Of a stretch of 64,000 nt of DNA, positions 36,910-45,541 are shown piece after piece. This DNA is from Flavobacterium zhairuonense. GTDB taxonomy: Bacteria; Bacteroidota; Bacteroidia; Flavobacteriales; Flavobacteriaceae. The notes under the pieces are model-generated. The model was not told the DNA's origin and made no database searches. It saw only the letters and a program-made list of their open reading frames with translations. Positions within the stretch are counted from its first letter, which is position 1; every line of letters begins with the position of its first letter. The stretch is taken from assembly GCF_004352915.1 (NCBI RefSeq), contig NZ_SJSY01000076.1, positions 372,001 to 436,000 on the forward strand, in the 5' to 3' direction. Position numbers and translations under genes: made by a program.

Positions 36910-38838
36910 ATGAAAAGAAGAATTACTATACTCGTACTGCTAGTCATTCAATTGGCATTTTCGCAGACCAAAAACAAAACAGCCGACGCACTTTTTGATA
37001 AAATGTATTACGTCGAAGCTGCAAAGTCTTATGAGCTTTCTGTAAACAATGGGGACAATTCTAAAGAGATGCTACAGAGGCTTGGCGATTCATATTATTT
37101 CAATACAAAAATGTCAAGCGCTTCAAAATGGTACGAAAAACTAATTTCTGCCTATTCAAATGAAGTTTCTGCCGAATATTATTTTCGTTATGCACAATCA
37201 TTACAGGGAGTTCAAAATTATGAACTGGCAAAAAAATGGATGAAGCTTTACGCACAAAAGCAAAAATCAACCGATTCAAGAGCTCAGAATTTCTCTCTAA
37301 AAAACGTAACATTGGAGGATATCGAAAACATAAAACCTTCCTTTTTACTTGAAAACTTAGACATCAACTCTGCTTATTCTGATTTTGGGCCAATGTTTTA
37401 CAAAGGCGATCTCGTTTACTCTACTACAGTCGATTCTTCATTTCTAAAAACAAATAAATACGGATGGAATGATCAACCTTACTTGAACATGCAATTGGGC
37501 AAAATAAACGATATGCAGTCGAATGTCACTTTCAAAGAAAAATTCGGAAAAGACATTACAACGCAATATCATGAAGCCTGTGTAGCATTTTCTCCAGATG
37601 AAAAAACAATCTATTTTACTCGAAACAATTACAACGGAAAACTAAAACGAGACAGCAAAGGTGTCAATAACATCAAAATTTTCTCGGCAACTGCTGTCGA
37701 AAACAATAATGGAACTGTTTCCTGGAAAGATGTAAAAGAACTTCCTTTCAATAGTGATGATTATTCTGTTGGACATCCTTCTGTGAGCAAAGATGGCAAA
37801 AAACTTTATTTTGTTTCAGATATGCCGGGAACACTTGGTTCAACTGATATTTTTGTAGTCGATATTTTAGGAAACAACCAATTCTCTCAACCTAAAAATT
37901 TGGGAGAAAAAGTAAATACAACCGGACGCGAAATGTTTCCATTTATAACAGATCAAGCACTTTATTTTGCTTCTGATGGTTTCTTGGGACTTGGCGGTCT
38001 CGACGTTTTTGAGAGCCGAATAAATGATGGTGTTTTTGATACTCCGGCTAATCTAGGCGCACCTTTAAACAGCAACAGAGATGATTTTGCTTACATAGTA
38101 AATGAAGACACAAATAAAGGTTTTGTATGTTCTAACCGAAAAAGTGGTAAAGGCGACGATGATATTTATTCGTTTGAACGTTTTTGCGTGCAAGGCGTAA
38201 AAGGATATGTTTTTGATGCAATTTCGAATAAAAAAATTGCGGGTGCTGTAGTGACCTTAAAAAATGCTGGCGGAGTTGCAATTGAGGAAACCGTTTCACA
38301 AATCGATGGAAAATATGAATTCGGCAAAACATTAGATTGTGGTACTTCTTATACTATTGAAACTGCGAAAGATAATTATGCCCCAAGCTCAAAAGTGATT
38401 CTGATGCCAAAAAACTCAGGAAAAACCGAAGTGCCGATTGGTCTGGATCCCGCTCTTATTGTTCGTGAAAATGGTCTTTTGAAAATCAAAATCGGAATTA
38501 TTTTCTTTGATCTTGATAAATCTGATGTTCGATATGATGCAGCAATTGAGTTAAATAAAGTGGTGCTTTTAATGACACAATATCCAAGTGTTGTTATTAA
38601 AATTGAATCCCATACTGATTCAAGAGCAAACGATCAATATAATCTTGAACTTTCCGACCGAAGAGCTAAAGCCACCAGAGATTATATTATTTCGCAAGGA
38701 ATTGCTCCTGAACGTATTGAAAGTGCAATTGGTTATGGTGAGACACAACTTTTAAACAATTGTTCAAATGGAGTTCCATGTACCGAAGCTCAACATCAAA
38801 TGAACAGACGAAGCGAATTTATCATTACTAAAATGTAA
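36910..38838 (+). CDS. OmpA-family protein with TPR, PD40 propeller and carboxypeptidase-regulatory domain
   Basis: A 642-residue protein from the ATG at 36910. After the signal (MKRRITILVLLVIQLAFS) come TPR-like helices (about 25-110), a WD40-like/PD40 beta-propeller (about 135-420, with SPDEKTIYFTRNN and SVSKDGKKLYFVSD), a regulatory-like beta domain (about 430-500) and an OmpA peptidoglycan-binding domain (about 525-642, FFDLDKSDVRYDA and HTDSRANDQYN). It follows the PorP/SprF gene by 11 bp and completes the adhesin operon. It probably tethers the outer-membrane complex to peptidoglycan; the lipoprotein relatives in T9SS act similarly. No lipobox is seen here. Confidence 0.88.
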   Translation: MKRRITILVLLVIQLAFSQTKNKTADALFDKMYYVEAAKSYELSVNNGDNSKEMLQRLGDSYYFNTKMSSASKWYEKLISAYSNEVSAEYYFRYAQSLQGVQNYELAKKWMKLYAQKQKSTDSRAQNFSLKNVTLEDIENIKPSFLLENLDINSAYSDFGPMFYKGDLVYSTTVDSSFLKTNKYGWNDQPYLNMQLGKINDMQSNVTFKEKFGKDITTQYHEACVAFSPDEKTIYFTRNNYNGKLKRDSKGVNNIKIFSATAVENNNGTVSWKDVKELPFNSDDYSVGHPSVSKDGKKLYFVSDMPGTLGSTDIFVVDILGNNQFSQPKNLGEKVNTTGREMFPFITDQALYFASDGFLGLGGLDVFESRINDGVFDTPANLGAPLNSNRDDFAYIVNEDTNKGFVCSNRKSGKGDDDIYSFERFCVQGVKGYVFDAISNKKIAGAVVTLKNAGGVAIEETVSQIDGKYEFGKTLDCGTSYTIETAKDNYAPSSKVILMPKNSGKTEVPIGLDPALIVRENGLLKIKIGIIFFDLDKSDVRYDAAIELNKVVLLMTQYPSVVIKIESHTDSRANDQYNLELSDRRAKATRDYIISQGIAPERIESAIGYGETQLLNNCSNGVPCTEAQHQMNRRSEFIITKM

Positions 38839-38839
38839 T

Positions 38840-38876
38840 TTCAAACTTTTAAAAACTTCTTTTAAGAAAGTTTGAA
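38840..38876 (+). terminator. Hairpin after the adhesin operon
   Basis: TTCAAACTTT (38840-38849) / AAAGTTTGAA (38867-38876) directly after the OmpA stop. There is no strong T-run, so termination may be partial. Confidence 0.45.
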
Positions 38877-38973
38877 TCATACACTCTAGTGCAATGATTA
38901 TCAGTGTAGTTATTTTCTTTCAGAGTCGTTGTTTATCTTATTTTTTTGAGATACAAACAGGTATTTATACTTG

Positions 38974-39003
38974 TTTGTACTTGTAATTTAAATTCTAATT
39001 TTG
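38974..39003 (+). promoter_or_regulatory. Promoter of the LURP-one-like gene
   Basis: TTTG (38974-38977), 18 nt, TAATTTTG (38996-39003). Transcription from about 39008 leaves a 40-nt leader before the ATG at 39048 and excludes the upstream start at 38946. Confidence 0.6.
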
Positions 39004-39047
39004 AGCATCAAAAACTAAAAATAACCAAAACCAACCAGCTCAAAACT

Positions 39048-39623
39048 ATGATTTCAGATTTCTTTGAAACTAATAACTATTTTGTCGATAAAAAAGATGG
39101 CTTTCAGGAAAGTTGCCATATTTATAACGAAAAAAAAGAAAGAATAGGCCGAATTAAACAAAAATTCAGTTTCATTCAAAAAGTGCTTCCAATAGCTTTT
39201 GTAAAATCAATACTTCCTTTTAATATTGAAATTAGAAGTGCAAATGGTGGATTAGAAGCTACTATTTCTAGAAAAGGCAGTTTCTTAAAATCTGAAATTG
39301 TGATCCAAGATGCTTCTGGAAAAAAAATAGGTGCTATAAACCCAAATTCCAGCTTTTCTAAACCTGTTTTCAAGATTCTAAACACTTCCAATCATGTCAT
39401 TGCAGAAATTTGTGATGTTTGGAAAAAATCTAATTTCATTATTAATGATTCTTCCGAAAACCAGATTGGCTCAATTGATAGTAAGTGGAGCGGAAAGATG
39501 AAAAACGCTGCAATTTCAGCAAGTGGCTATACTGTAAATTTTATGGCAACATATTCTAACCATGAAGAAAAGATTGCCATCTTGTCTAGTGCAATTGCGC
39601 TCAATATGTGCTTTTTAAATTAA
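39048..39623 (+). CDS. LURP-one/phospholipid-scramblase-like (tubby C-terminal fold) protein
   Basis: A 191-residue protein beginning MISDFFETNNYFVDKKDGF. It shows the repeating strand pattern of this fold: HIYNEKKERIGRIKQ, IEIRSANGGLEATISRKG, IVIQDASGKKIGAIN, and near the end IGSIDSKWSGKMKN, GYTVNFMA and IAILSSAIALNMCFL, the terminal hydrophobic helix that fills the barrel. Bacterial members are annotated as scramblase-related, but their function is not established. A longer frame starting at 38946 runs across the promoter and is rejected. Monocistronic, with a terminator at 39641. Confidence 0.65.
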   Translation: MISDFFETNNYFVDKKDGFQESCHIYNEKKERIGRIKQKFSFIQKVLPIAFVKSILPFNIEIRSANGGLEATISRKGSFLKSEIVIQDASGKKIGAINPNSSFSKPVFKILNTSNHVIAEICDVWKKSNFIINDSSENQIGSIDSKWSGKMKNAAISASGYTVNFMATYSNHEEKIAILSSAIALNMCFLN

Positions 39624-39640
39624 AAAACTTCTTTTAATTA

Positions 39641-39672
39641 AGAGGCTGTTTTAAAAAGAACAGCCTTTTTTT
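39641..39672 (+). terminator. Intrinsic terminator
   Basis: AGGCTGTT (39643-39650) / AACAGCCT (39659-39666) followed by a T-run, immediately before the second palindromic repeat. Confidence 0.85.
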
Positions 39673-39835
39673 AAGCTTCTGAGAAGCAAAATATTTATAG
39701 AAAAGTATTAGCATTTAAAATAAAGCCCTATAGGAGCGACATTTTTTCTATAAACTAAATCTATTTCGCTCCTATGGAGCTTTTCTTCATTTGCTGTATC
39801 GAGATTCTATAAATATTTTACCCCGCTGGGGTTTT
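39673..39835. repeat. Nested palindromic intergenic repeat, copy 2 (163 bp)
   Basis: Same plan and same length as 11241-11403: GCTTCtgaGAAGC (39675-39687), ATATTTATAG (39691-39700) matched by CTATAAATAT (39807-39816), an inner pair of arms with GGAGCGAC and TTTCGCTCC, and a right end CCCCGCTGGGG. The inner arms differ from copy 1 at several places, partly by paired changes that keep the fold. Confidence 0.85.
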
Positions 39836-39912
39836 GATCACAAAATACTTTTTATAAATAGTACCTGCATTCAATCGAACATTACTTTTGAAGCATTTCT
39901 GTAAAATTTACT

Positions 39913-41940
39913 TTAAATATCAAACAAAATAGTAAGTTGAGTTCCCTTTCCTCTTTTAGACAAAATTTCAAGATGGCCTTTTAAAGAATTTATTCTTTCT
40001 TTAATATTATTAAGTCCGATTCCTTTTTTTTCCGCTGCAACATCAAATCCCTTTCCGTTATCTTTAATAGATAATTTTAGTGACTTATTACCAATCATTT
40101 CAATTTTTATCACGGCTTCTGAAGCATTCGAATATTTATGGATATTCAAGATTCCCTCCTGAATTATTCTGTAAATATTTATTTTATGAATATTTGAAAT
40201 TGCATCCCAATTAAATCCTTCATCAATTACATAATGAAATTCGATATCATTTACCTCTTTTTGTTTATCGACTAAATTTGATAACAAAGTATTAAAATCA
40301 CTGTTTTCCAGAAAAGACTCTTGGCTCAAGTCATGAGAAATTGCCCTAATTTCGTTTTCTACATTTTGGAGTTCAAAAATATATTCCTTCCTTTTCTCTA
40401 TTGTTTTTTCATCCACTTTGGCATTAAAAAAACCTAAATTCATTCGTATCGAATAAATTTTATTCATTACACCATCGTGAAGTTCTCTGGCAATTTTGTT
40501 TTTTTCTTCGTCTTTTGCTCTGTTTATTTTTTCATTCTGTTCGCTTAAAAGTTGAAATATCTCATCACTGTCGCTTTGCTGTTGTTTTACAAATCGCAGT
40601 TCTTTATTTCTAGATCTCAAATAAATGTAAAGTGAAATTCCAGAAAGCACTAAAAAAAGAGAAAACGAGAAAATCAAGGTATAAAAATTTTTTCTGGTCA
40701 AGACCCTATTTTGGTCCTCGATACTTTGTGTTTCATATTCTATTCTGGCATATTTATTACTCATTTTTGTCTTAACCTTTTCAATACTATCAGTCATCGA
40801 AATGTATCGATTGGCATAGAAAAGACTTTTCTTTTTATCTATTTGAGACAACAACTTAATAGTAGTTAAAACCTCATTTGTGTTTCTGATACTTACGGCA
40901 ACGTTGTGAGCTTCTTTTATATTTTCAAACGCTTTTATGGTATCTTTTTGAGTGATATAAAACTCCCCTAAATGGATTTTAGTGTAAATATAACCTGTTT
41001 GATTATTAACCTTTTTATTAATTTTGATGGCCTCTATAAACATAGACTCAATATTGTTGTACTCTTTGTTTTTCATTTTACAATACGCCAAATTTGTTAA
41101 AGTGTTAGCGTATGTACTAGGTGCCTTATCAAATAAATCTTTAGTCAACAAAGAACTTAATTCCCTTATTACTTTAGAATATTCTCCTTTTCTTTCGTAA
41201 AGATTACAAATATTAGTAATTGAAGTTGCATTGTAATCATCTATAGGGTCAGTTGCATCTAAATTTTTTTCTTTCATTGTTTTTAATACTCCCAATGCTT
41301 TTTGATGATACTTTAATGCTTCATCATATAAATAAAGTTTTTCTAAACAATTACCCATTAAATTATTACACGCATAAAGAAGTTTAAAGTTTTGTGTTTC
41401 TTTTAAATAACGAAGTGCTTTTGCAATTTCAATTTCGCATTCAACAAAATTTGCATCATAAAATAAAACATAGGCTTTATTGAAATGCACACGGCCTAAT
41501 TTGTTGTCATCATGAATTTTTTGATAAATTTTTTGAGCTTGTAAATAATAAAAATAAGCACTGTCTTTTTGAACATCTTCATAACAATCACCCATAAAAT
41601 AAAGTGATTTGGCAATTCTTGAACTGTCTTTTTCTTTTATTGAAAGCTTTAAAGCGGTCGCACTTACCTTATATGATTTATCTAATTCCTTGATAAAATA
41701 ATATTCTTCTCCTGCTTTTAAGTAAAGATCACGAACAATCGTATCGTTCTTTTTGCTCGGCAACAGCAATACGATTGAATCTAAATATTTTACTTTTTCA
41801 TCACTAGACAGCGATTTATAATACTTTTCATTAAAAAGATTGTCTTGATCTCCATTAAAGCGTGATTTATCCAAATAAATAAGACACACAAGAGTGATTA
41901 AAAAAAAGACTAAAAGCTCCAACTTTAAATTAAACTTCAC
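39913..41940 (-). CDS. TPR-containing sensor histidine kinase (NarL/HisKA_3 type)
   Basis: A 675-residue membrane kinase. A short N-terminal helix (LELLVFFLITLVCLIYL) is followed by about 380 residues of TPR helices, a second helix (about 427-448, FYTLIFSFSLFLVLSGISLY), a HisKA_3 dimerisation domain with phospho-His488 in ARELHDGVMNKI, and an HATPase domain ending with KGIGLNNIKERI and GKGTQLTILF. The TPR part should sense a periplasmic or cell-surface protein. A LuxR-type regulator is divergent 170 bp away and is its likely partner. A TATATTTG -7 element lies upstream (plus 41962-41969). Confidence 0.88.
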   Translation of the reverse strand: MKFNLKLELLVFFLITLVCLIYLDKSRFNGDQDNLFNEKYYKSLSSDEKVKYLDSIVLLLPSKKNDTIVRDLYLKAGEEYYFIKELDKSYKVSATALKLSIKEKDSSRIAKSLYFMGDCYEDVQKDSAYFYYLQAQKIYQKIHDDNKLGRVHFNKAYVLFYDANFVECEIEIAKALRYLKETQNFKLLYACNNLMGNCLEKLYLYDEALKYHQKALGVLKTMKEKNLDATDPIDDYNATSITNICNLYERKGEYSKVIRELSSLLTKDLFDKAPSTYANTLTNLAYCKMKNKEYNNIESMFIEAIKINKKVNNQTGYIYTKIHLGEFYITQKDTIKAFENIKEAHNVAVSIRNTNEVLTTIKLLSQIDKKKSLFYANRYISMTDSIEKVKTKMSNKYARIEYETQSIEDQNRVLTRKNFYTLIFSFSLFLVLSGISLYIYLRSRNKELRFVKQQQSDSDEIFQLLSEQNEKINRAKDEEKNKIARELHDGVMNKIYSIRMNLGFFNAKVDEKTIEKRKEYIFELQNVENEIRAISHDLSQESFLENSDFNTLLSNLVDKQKEVNDIEFHYVIDEGFNWDAISNIHKINIYRIIQEGILNIHKYSNASEAVIKIEMIGNKSLKLSIKDNGKGFDVAAEKKGIGLNNIKERINSLKGHLEILSKRGKGTQLTILFDI

Positions 41941-41961
41941 AATATTTGATATTTATTGAAC

Positions 41962-41969
41962 CAAATATA
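41962..41969 (-). promoter_or_regulatory. -7 element of the TPR sensor kinase gene
   Basis: TATATTTG on the minus strand, 22 bp before the start codon. No well-spaced TTTG is seen upstream. Confidence 0.4.
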
Positions 41970-42086
41970 AAGCAAAAAAAAAATCAAATATGAAATAAAG
42001 TTTTCAAACAGAAATGATTGTCTTGAATTCAACTTAAACTAAAGATTTTTAAAAAATATTATTACTATTTTAACATAATCATTATT

Positions 42087-42094
42087 TATGTTTG
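42087..42094 (+). promoter_or_regulatory. -7 element of the response regulator gene
   Basis: TATGTTTG matches TAnnTTTG and lies only 16 bp before the ATG at 42111, so the mRNA has a very short leader of roughly 10 nt. Confidence 0.5.
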
Positions 42095-42110
42095 TAAAAA
42101 AATTTACAAA

Positions 42111-42782
42111 ATGCCTCTAAATATTTTGATTGTTGACGACCATCCGATGACCGTAGACAGCTACGTCAATCTATTATCCTATGAATCATTCAATACAGCC
42201 TCCGAAACCATTTTTTACAAAAATTACAATTGTGAGAATGCGTACAAACAAATAACACAACTAAAAAAGCAGCATCAAAATATTGATTTTGCAATTCTAG
42301 ATGTTAATTTGCCTCCTTATACCGAATTAAATATTTTAAGCGGAATCGACTTGGCCGCCGTTATTAGAAAGACACATCCGGAATGCAAAATTTTATTACT
42401 AACAATGCATACCGAAGTATTTATCGTTAATAGAGTATTAAACGATATAAAACCTGAAGGATTCATTTATAAAGGCGAAATAAATTTTGAGTCTTTCCCT
42501 TCAACATGTGAGAAAATTTTATCGGGAGAAACTATTTATAGTTCAGAAATCAAAAAATCACAAAAAGAATTCTCTCAAAAAAATTATGATTGGGATAAAT
42601 TTGATACTGAAATTTTAAATCTGCTTGCTAAAGGCATAAAAACAATTGACATTCCAACTCACATTCCTTTATCTATCAGCTCCGTAGAAAAACGAAAAGC
42701 CAATATAAAAAGTAGGCTCTTATTAGGAAAAGGAAGCGATACAGAGCTAGTAAACAAAGCTCGGCAACTGGGGCTTCTGTAA
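42111..42782 (+). CDS. NarL/LuxR-type response regulator
   Basis: A 223-residue regulator. The receiver domain has Asp9-Asp10 (LIVDDHP), phosphoacceptor Asp64 (FAILDVNLPP), the Thr in LLLTMHTE and the Lys in FIYKGE. The C-terminal helix-turn-helix (about 160-223) is recognisable from WDKFDTEILNLLAKGIKTID and SISSVEKRKANIKSRL, though it is shorter and less conserved than typical GerE domains. Divergent to the TPR kinase gene; the two should form one two-component system. Target genes are not evident. Confidence 0.85.
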   Translation: MPLNILIVDDHPMTVDSYVNLLSYESFNTASETIFYKNYNCENAYKQITQLKKQHQNIDFAILDVNLPPYTELNILSGIDLAAVIRKTHPECKILLLTMHTEVFIVNRVLNDIKPEGFIYKGEINFESFPSTCEKILSGETIYSSEIKKSQKEFSQKNYDWDKFDTEILNLLAKGIKTIDIPTHIPLSISSVEKRKANIKSRLLLGKGSDTELVNKARQLGLL

Positions 42783-42902
42783 AATGTTTTTATATTAATT
42801 TATAAAGCTACTGTTAACGATCTAAAATTGGCCCAAAAGGCAATAAATGCTTTAATTAAATGTTTATACCTATAGAGATAAACAAATTAATTTAAAGAAT
42901 AT

Positions 42903-43523
42903 ATGTATTTAGTACAATTGAAAAATAGAATCGGATTTTTGTTTTTAATTCTTGCAATCGGAATTTCGGTTCAAGGATTTGCACAAAAAGAACTGGATAA
43001 CAAATACAAGCCAATTCCGGCGAAAACTCCAAAAACAAAAGAAGTTGTTCCGCCAAAAGAAGAAGCTCCAAAAGTGAATCCGCCGGCACCTGTCGAAAAA
43101 CCAGATCCTTCGAAAATTGATCCAAACGAACTTTTTAAAGATACCAATTTGTATAAAACACCTGCAAATGTAGAAGGTATTTTTTACAGACAAAATCAAT
43201 TTTTAGGAAGCTTTAAAACTTCGACTTATACCTCAACAATTCGCTATCGTGATGCCGCTTTTGTGGATGGCGACAAAATCAAAGTATATTTAAACGACAA
43301 AGTAATCGAGCCCGAAGTAACCATGAATGGTGAATATCAAGGTTTTAAAATTACCTTGGTTCCTGGTATTAATAAAATAGATTTTGAAGCTTTGAATGAA
43401 GGTTCTGCATCGCCAAATACAGCCGAATTCCAAGTTTACGACGACAAAGGTGCAGTAATTGAATCCAGCCAATGGAATGTTGGTACAGGATACAAAGCAA
43501 CTATTGTATTGTATAAAGAATAA
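42903..43523 (+). CDS. Secreted protein with proline-rich linker, 206 aa
   Basis: A signal peptide (NRIGFLFLILAIGISVQGFAQ) is followed by a Pro/Lys/Glu-rich spacer (about 38-75, PPKEEAPKVNPPAPVEKPDP) and a C-terminal beta-sandwich-like domain (about 90-206, with TIRYRDAAFVDGDKIKVYLN and VPGINKIDFEALNEGSA). The layout suggests an envelope protein whose domain is held off the membrane by the spacer. I do not recognise the family. It lies 120 bp after the response regulator on the same strand and could be a target or co-transcript. A good terminator follows. Confidence 0.7.
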   Translation: MYLVQLKNRIGFLFLILAIGISVQGFAQKELDNKYKPIPAKTPKTKEVVPPKEEAPKVNPPAPVEKPDPSKIDPNELFKDTNLYKTPANVEGIFYRQNQFLGSFKTSTYTSTIRYRDAAFVDGDKIKVYLNDKVIEPEVTMNGEYQGFKITLVPGINKIDFEALNEGSASPNTAEFQVYDDKGAVIESSQWNVGTGYKATIVLYKE

Positions 43524-43627
43524 TTTTTCGCTTTTAGCTTAGCTAAGATCTTATTTTATACTTTATTAATTCACACAACCACTAAAAGTTATTTTTATAA
43601 CAGAATAAGATTTATTTTATTCGGAAA

Positions 43628-43662
43628 CAAAAAATCCCATTTTGAAAGAAATGGGATTTTTT
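43628..43662. terminator. Bidirectional intrinsic terminator
   Basis: AAAAATCCCATTT / AAATGGGATTTTTT around a 5-6 nt loop, between convergent genes ending at 43523 and 43686. Confidence 0.85.
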
Positions 43663-43685
43663 ACATTATAGATCTTACAACTGAT

Positions 43686-44783
43686 TTACGCCAGAGGTTC
43701 AATATTTTCTAAAGGTTCTGGCTCAACTTCCGTATCTGCATTATCATCCAACCAAGCAATAAATAATTTATAACCTATTGAAAATACAATTGGTCCTACG
43801 AAAAGCCCAATGAATCCTGACATGATAAAGCCGCCAATAACTCCAAGGAAAATAATTAGCATTGGCACCAATGCTCCTTTTCCTAACAAAAGCGGTTTCA
43901 ATACATTATCTGAAAGTCCGCTGATAATGAAAAATATGGTCCAAAAAATGGCATAACCAGAATCTCCGGTAGAAAATAAATATACGATAACACCAATATT
44001 AATGATAATTGGTCCAATTTGCAGAATTGAAAATACAAGGCATATCAAAGTCAAAATTCCGGCATACGGAATATCAGCCATAAATAATCCGATTGCTTGA
44101 ATAATAGTTTGAATCACGGCTACGCCCAATATTCCTTTAACAACTTGATAAATTGTTGAAACCGAAATGGTCATGATTTCATCTGCTTTATTTCCGGCAA
44201 TTTTTTTAAGGAATTTCATTGCAAAAGTTCTTCCTCCAGTAACCAATAAAACTCCAGCAATAATTACGGATAAAATAAACTGCAAAAATGCAGCTCCAGA
44301 ACTCAAAATGCTTCCCATAATTTTTGAAGAAAACTCCTTGATCTGATCCTGATATTTTACTACGCCTTGCTCTAAATCTGTTGACATCATTAGTAAGAAT
44401 TCATATAGCGGTTTACCAATTATTGGCCATTCTTTTATGTTTTGTCCAGGAGGCGTAATTTTCAAGGTTCCAGCTTCAAAACTATTTTTCAATTCTAAAA
44501 AATTGGCTATTGCCGCTTTCAAAAAATAAATAAGCGGTACTAACATTACTGCAATAATCACAATTGTTATGATAACAGATGCTAGGGTTTTCTTTCCTTT
44601 CAAAATTCGTTGCAGAAAATCAAACAACGGATAAAATACGACCGAAAGTATTACAGCCCAAAGGATTGGCATAAAAAACGGCAACAGCAATTTAAGACAA
44701 AATCCAACGATCAGGAAAATGAAAAATAACTGCAAAATCGTATCAAAGAGTTCTTTACGTTTAATTGAATTGGTTGTTTTCAT
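43686..44783 (-). CDS. AI-2E family transporter (DUF20/PerM-like)
   Basis: A 365-residue inner-membrane protein with about eight helices: two pairs near the N-terminus (25-80) and a cluster from about 155 to 345, separated by a soluble stretch. The family features PLLLGKGALVPMLIIFLGVIGG and FIGLFVGPIVFSIGYKLF near the C-terminus are clear. Despite the name, few members have been shown to move autoinducer-2; some act as Na+/H+ or other exporters. It is the last gene of a five-gene minus-strand run behind an efflux pump and a channel (38 bp gap). Confidence 0.85.
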   Translation of the reverse strand: MKTTNSIKRKELFDTILQLFFIFLIVGFCLKLLLPFFMPILWAVILSVVFYPLFDFLQRILKGKKTLASVIITIVIIAVMLVPLIYFLKAAIANFLELKNSFEAGTLKITPPGQNIKEWPIIGKPLYEFLLMMSTDLEQGVVKYQDQIKEFSSKIMGSILSSGAAFLQFILSVIIAGVLLVTGGRTFAMKFLKKIAGNKADEIMTISVSTIYQVVKGILGVAVIQTIIQAIGLFMADIPYAGILTLICLVFSILQIGPIIINIGVIVYLFSTGDSGYAIFWTIFFIISGLSDNVLKPLLLGKGALVPMLIIFLGVIGGFIMSGFIGLFVGPIVFSIGYKLFIAWLDDNADTEVEPEPLENIEPLA

Positions 44784-44821
44784 GTTTATTTTGATTTAGA
44801 TATGATTGGTTAAATTTGATT

Positions 44822-45511
44822 TTATTTTTTTTGGATAGAAAAATTAGCATCAGAAACTAATCGTCCTATTAAGACCACTGGATACAAAACTCCGGTAAGC
44901 ACTTCTATCTGCACCAAAGAGCGCGCTAGTGGATGCAAAGGCACAATTTCGCCATAACCTGTAGAACTCATGGTAATATAGCTGAAATACATAAAACTCG
45001 CCTGATCACTGTTGATCTCAAATTTAGATTCTGCTAAATTAAAAGAGCCTTCAATGTGCCTAAAAAGAAACAAGTAAAGCGTACACCAAAGATGCACCAG
45101 AAGCATATAAACTACAACAGAGCCAATAATTCGGTACGTTGTAACAGGTCCCGGTTCTAAAACTTTTCTTAAAACCAGTATTATTAAAAGTCCCATGACC
45201 GCTATAGTCAAAAAAAGGTCTGCAAATAAAATGATAATGTTTCTGTTGAAATAATCAATCCACTGGATAATGACAAACAAAATCGGGATAATAGAAATAA
45301 TAAACGCCTGCTTTTTGTGTTTAGAAAGCGAAAAAATTCCCGCAAATAAAAACAACATCCAAAAAATATTGAGGCCGATCATAAAATGTGGATAGCTTCC
45401 AAAAAATGGAATGGCAATAAAATGCATAATGAAAAGCAAGATGAGCATACCTCCCAGCCCACTTTCATTAGCCCATAAACGATATAAAAGGCGATTATTT
45501 TTTATCATCAT
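44822..45511 (-). CDS. Two-pore-helix type potassium channel protein
   Basis: A 229-residue membrane protein with four to five N-terminal helices and a C-terminal Ion_trans_2 unit: helix (131-150), pore loop with selectivity filter TGYGE (184-188) in TMSSTGYGEIVPLHP, and a last helix (about 198-218). Only a short tail follows, so there is no RCK or cyclic-nucleotide domain. It should form a tetrameric K+-selective channel in the inner membrane. Position between an MFS exporter (30 bp) and the AI-2E gene (38 bp) suggests one transcript. Confidence 0.85.
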   Translation of the reverse strand: MMIKNNRLLYRLWANESGLGGMLILLFIMHFIAIPFFGSYPHFMIGLNIFWMLFLFAGIFSLSKHKKQAFIISIIPILFVIIQWIDYFNRNIIILFADLFLTIAVMGLLIILVLRKVLEPGPVTTYRIIGSVVVYMLLVHLWCTLYLFLFRHIEGSFNLAESKFEINSDQASFMYFSYITMSSTGYGEIVPLHPLARSLVQIEVLTGVLYPVVLIGRLVSDANFSIQKK

Positions 45512-45541
45512 TTTTTTATTTTAAGTGTGATGTTTTTAAAC

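Noticed and set aside
38946..39047. N-terminal 34-residue extension of the LURP-one-like protein
   Set aside because: It spans a good promoter (38974-39003) and has no resemblance to the fold, which starts at the Met at 39048.
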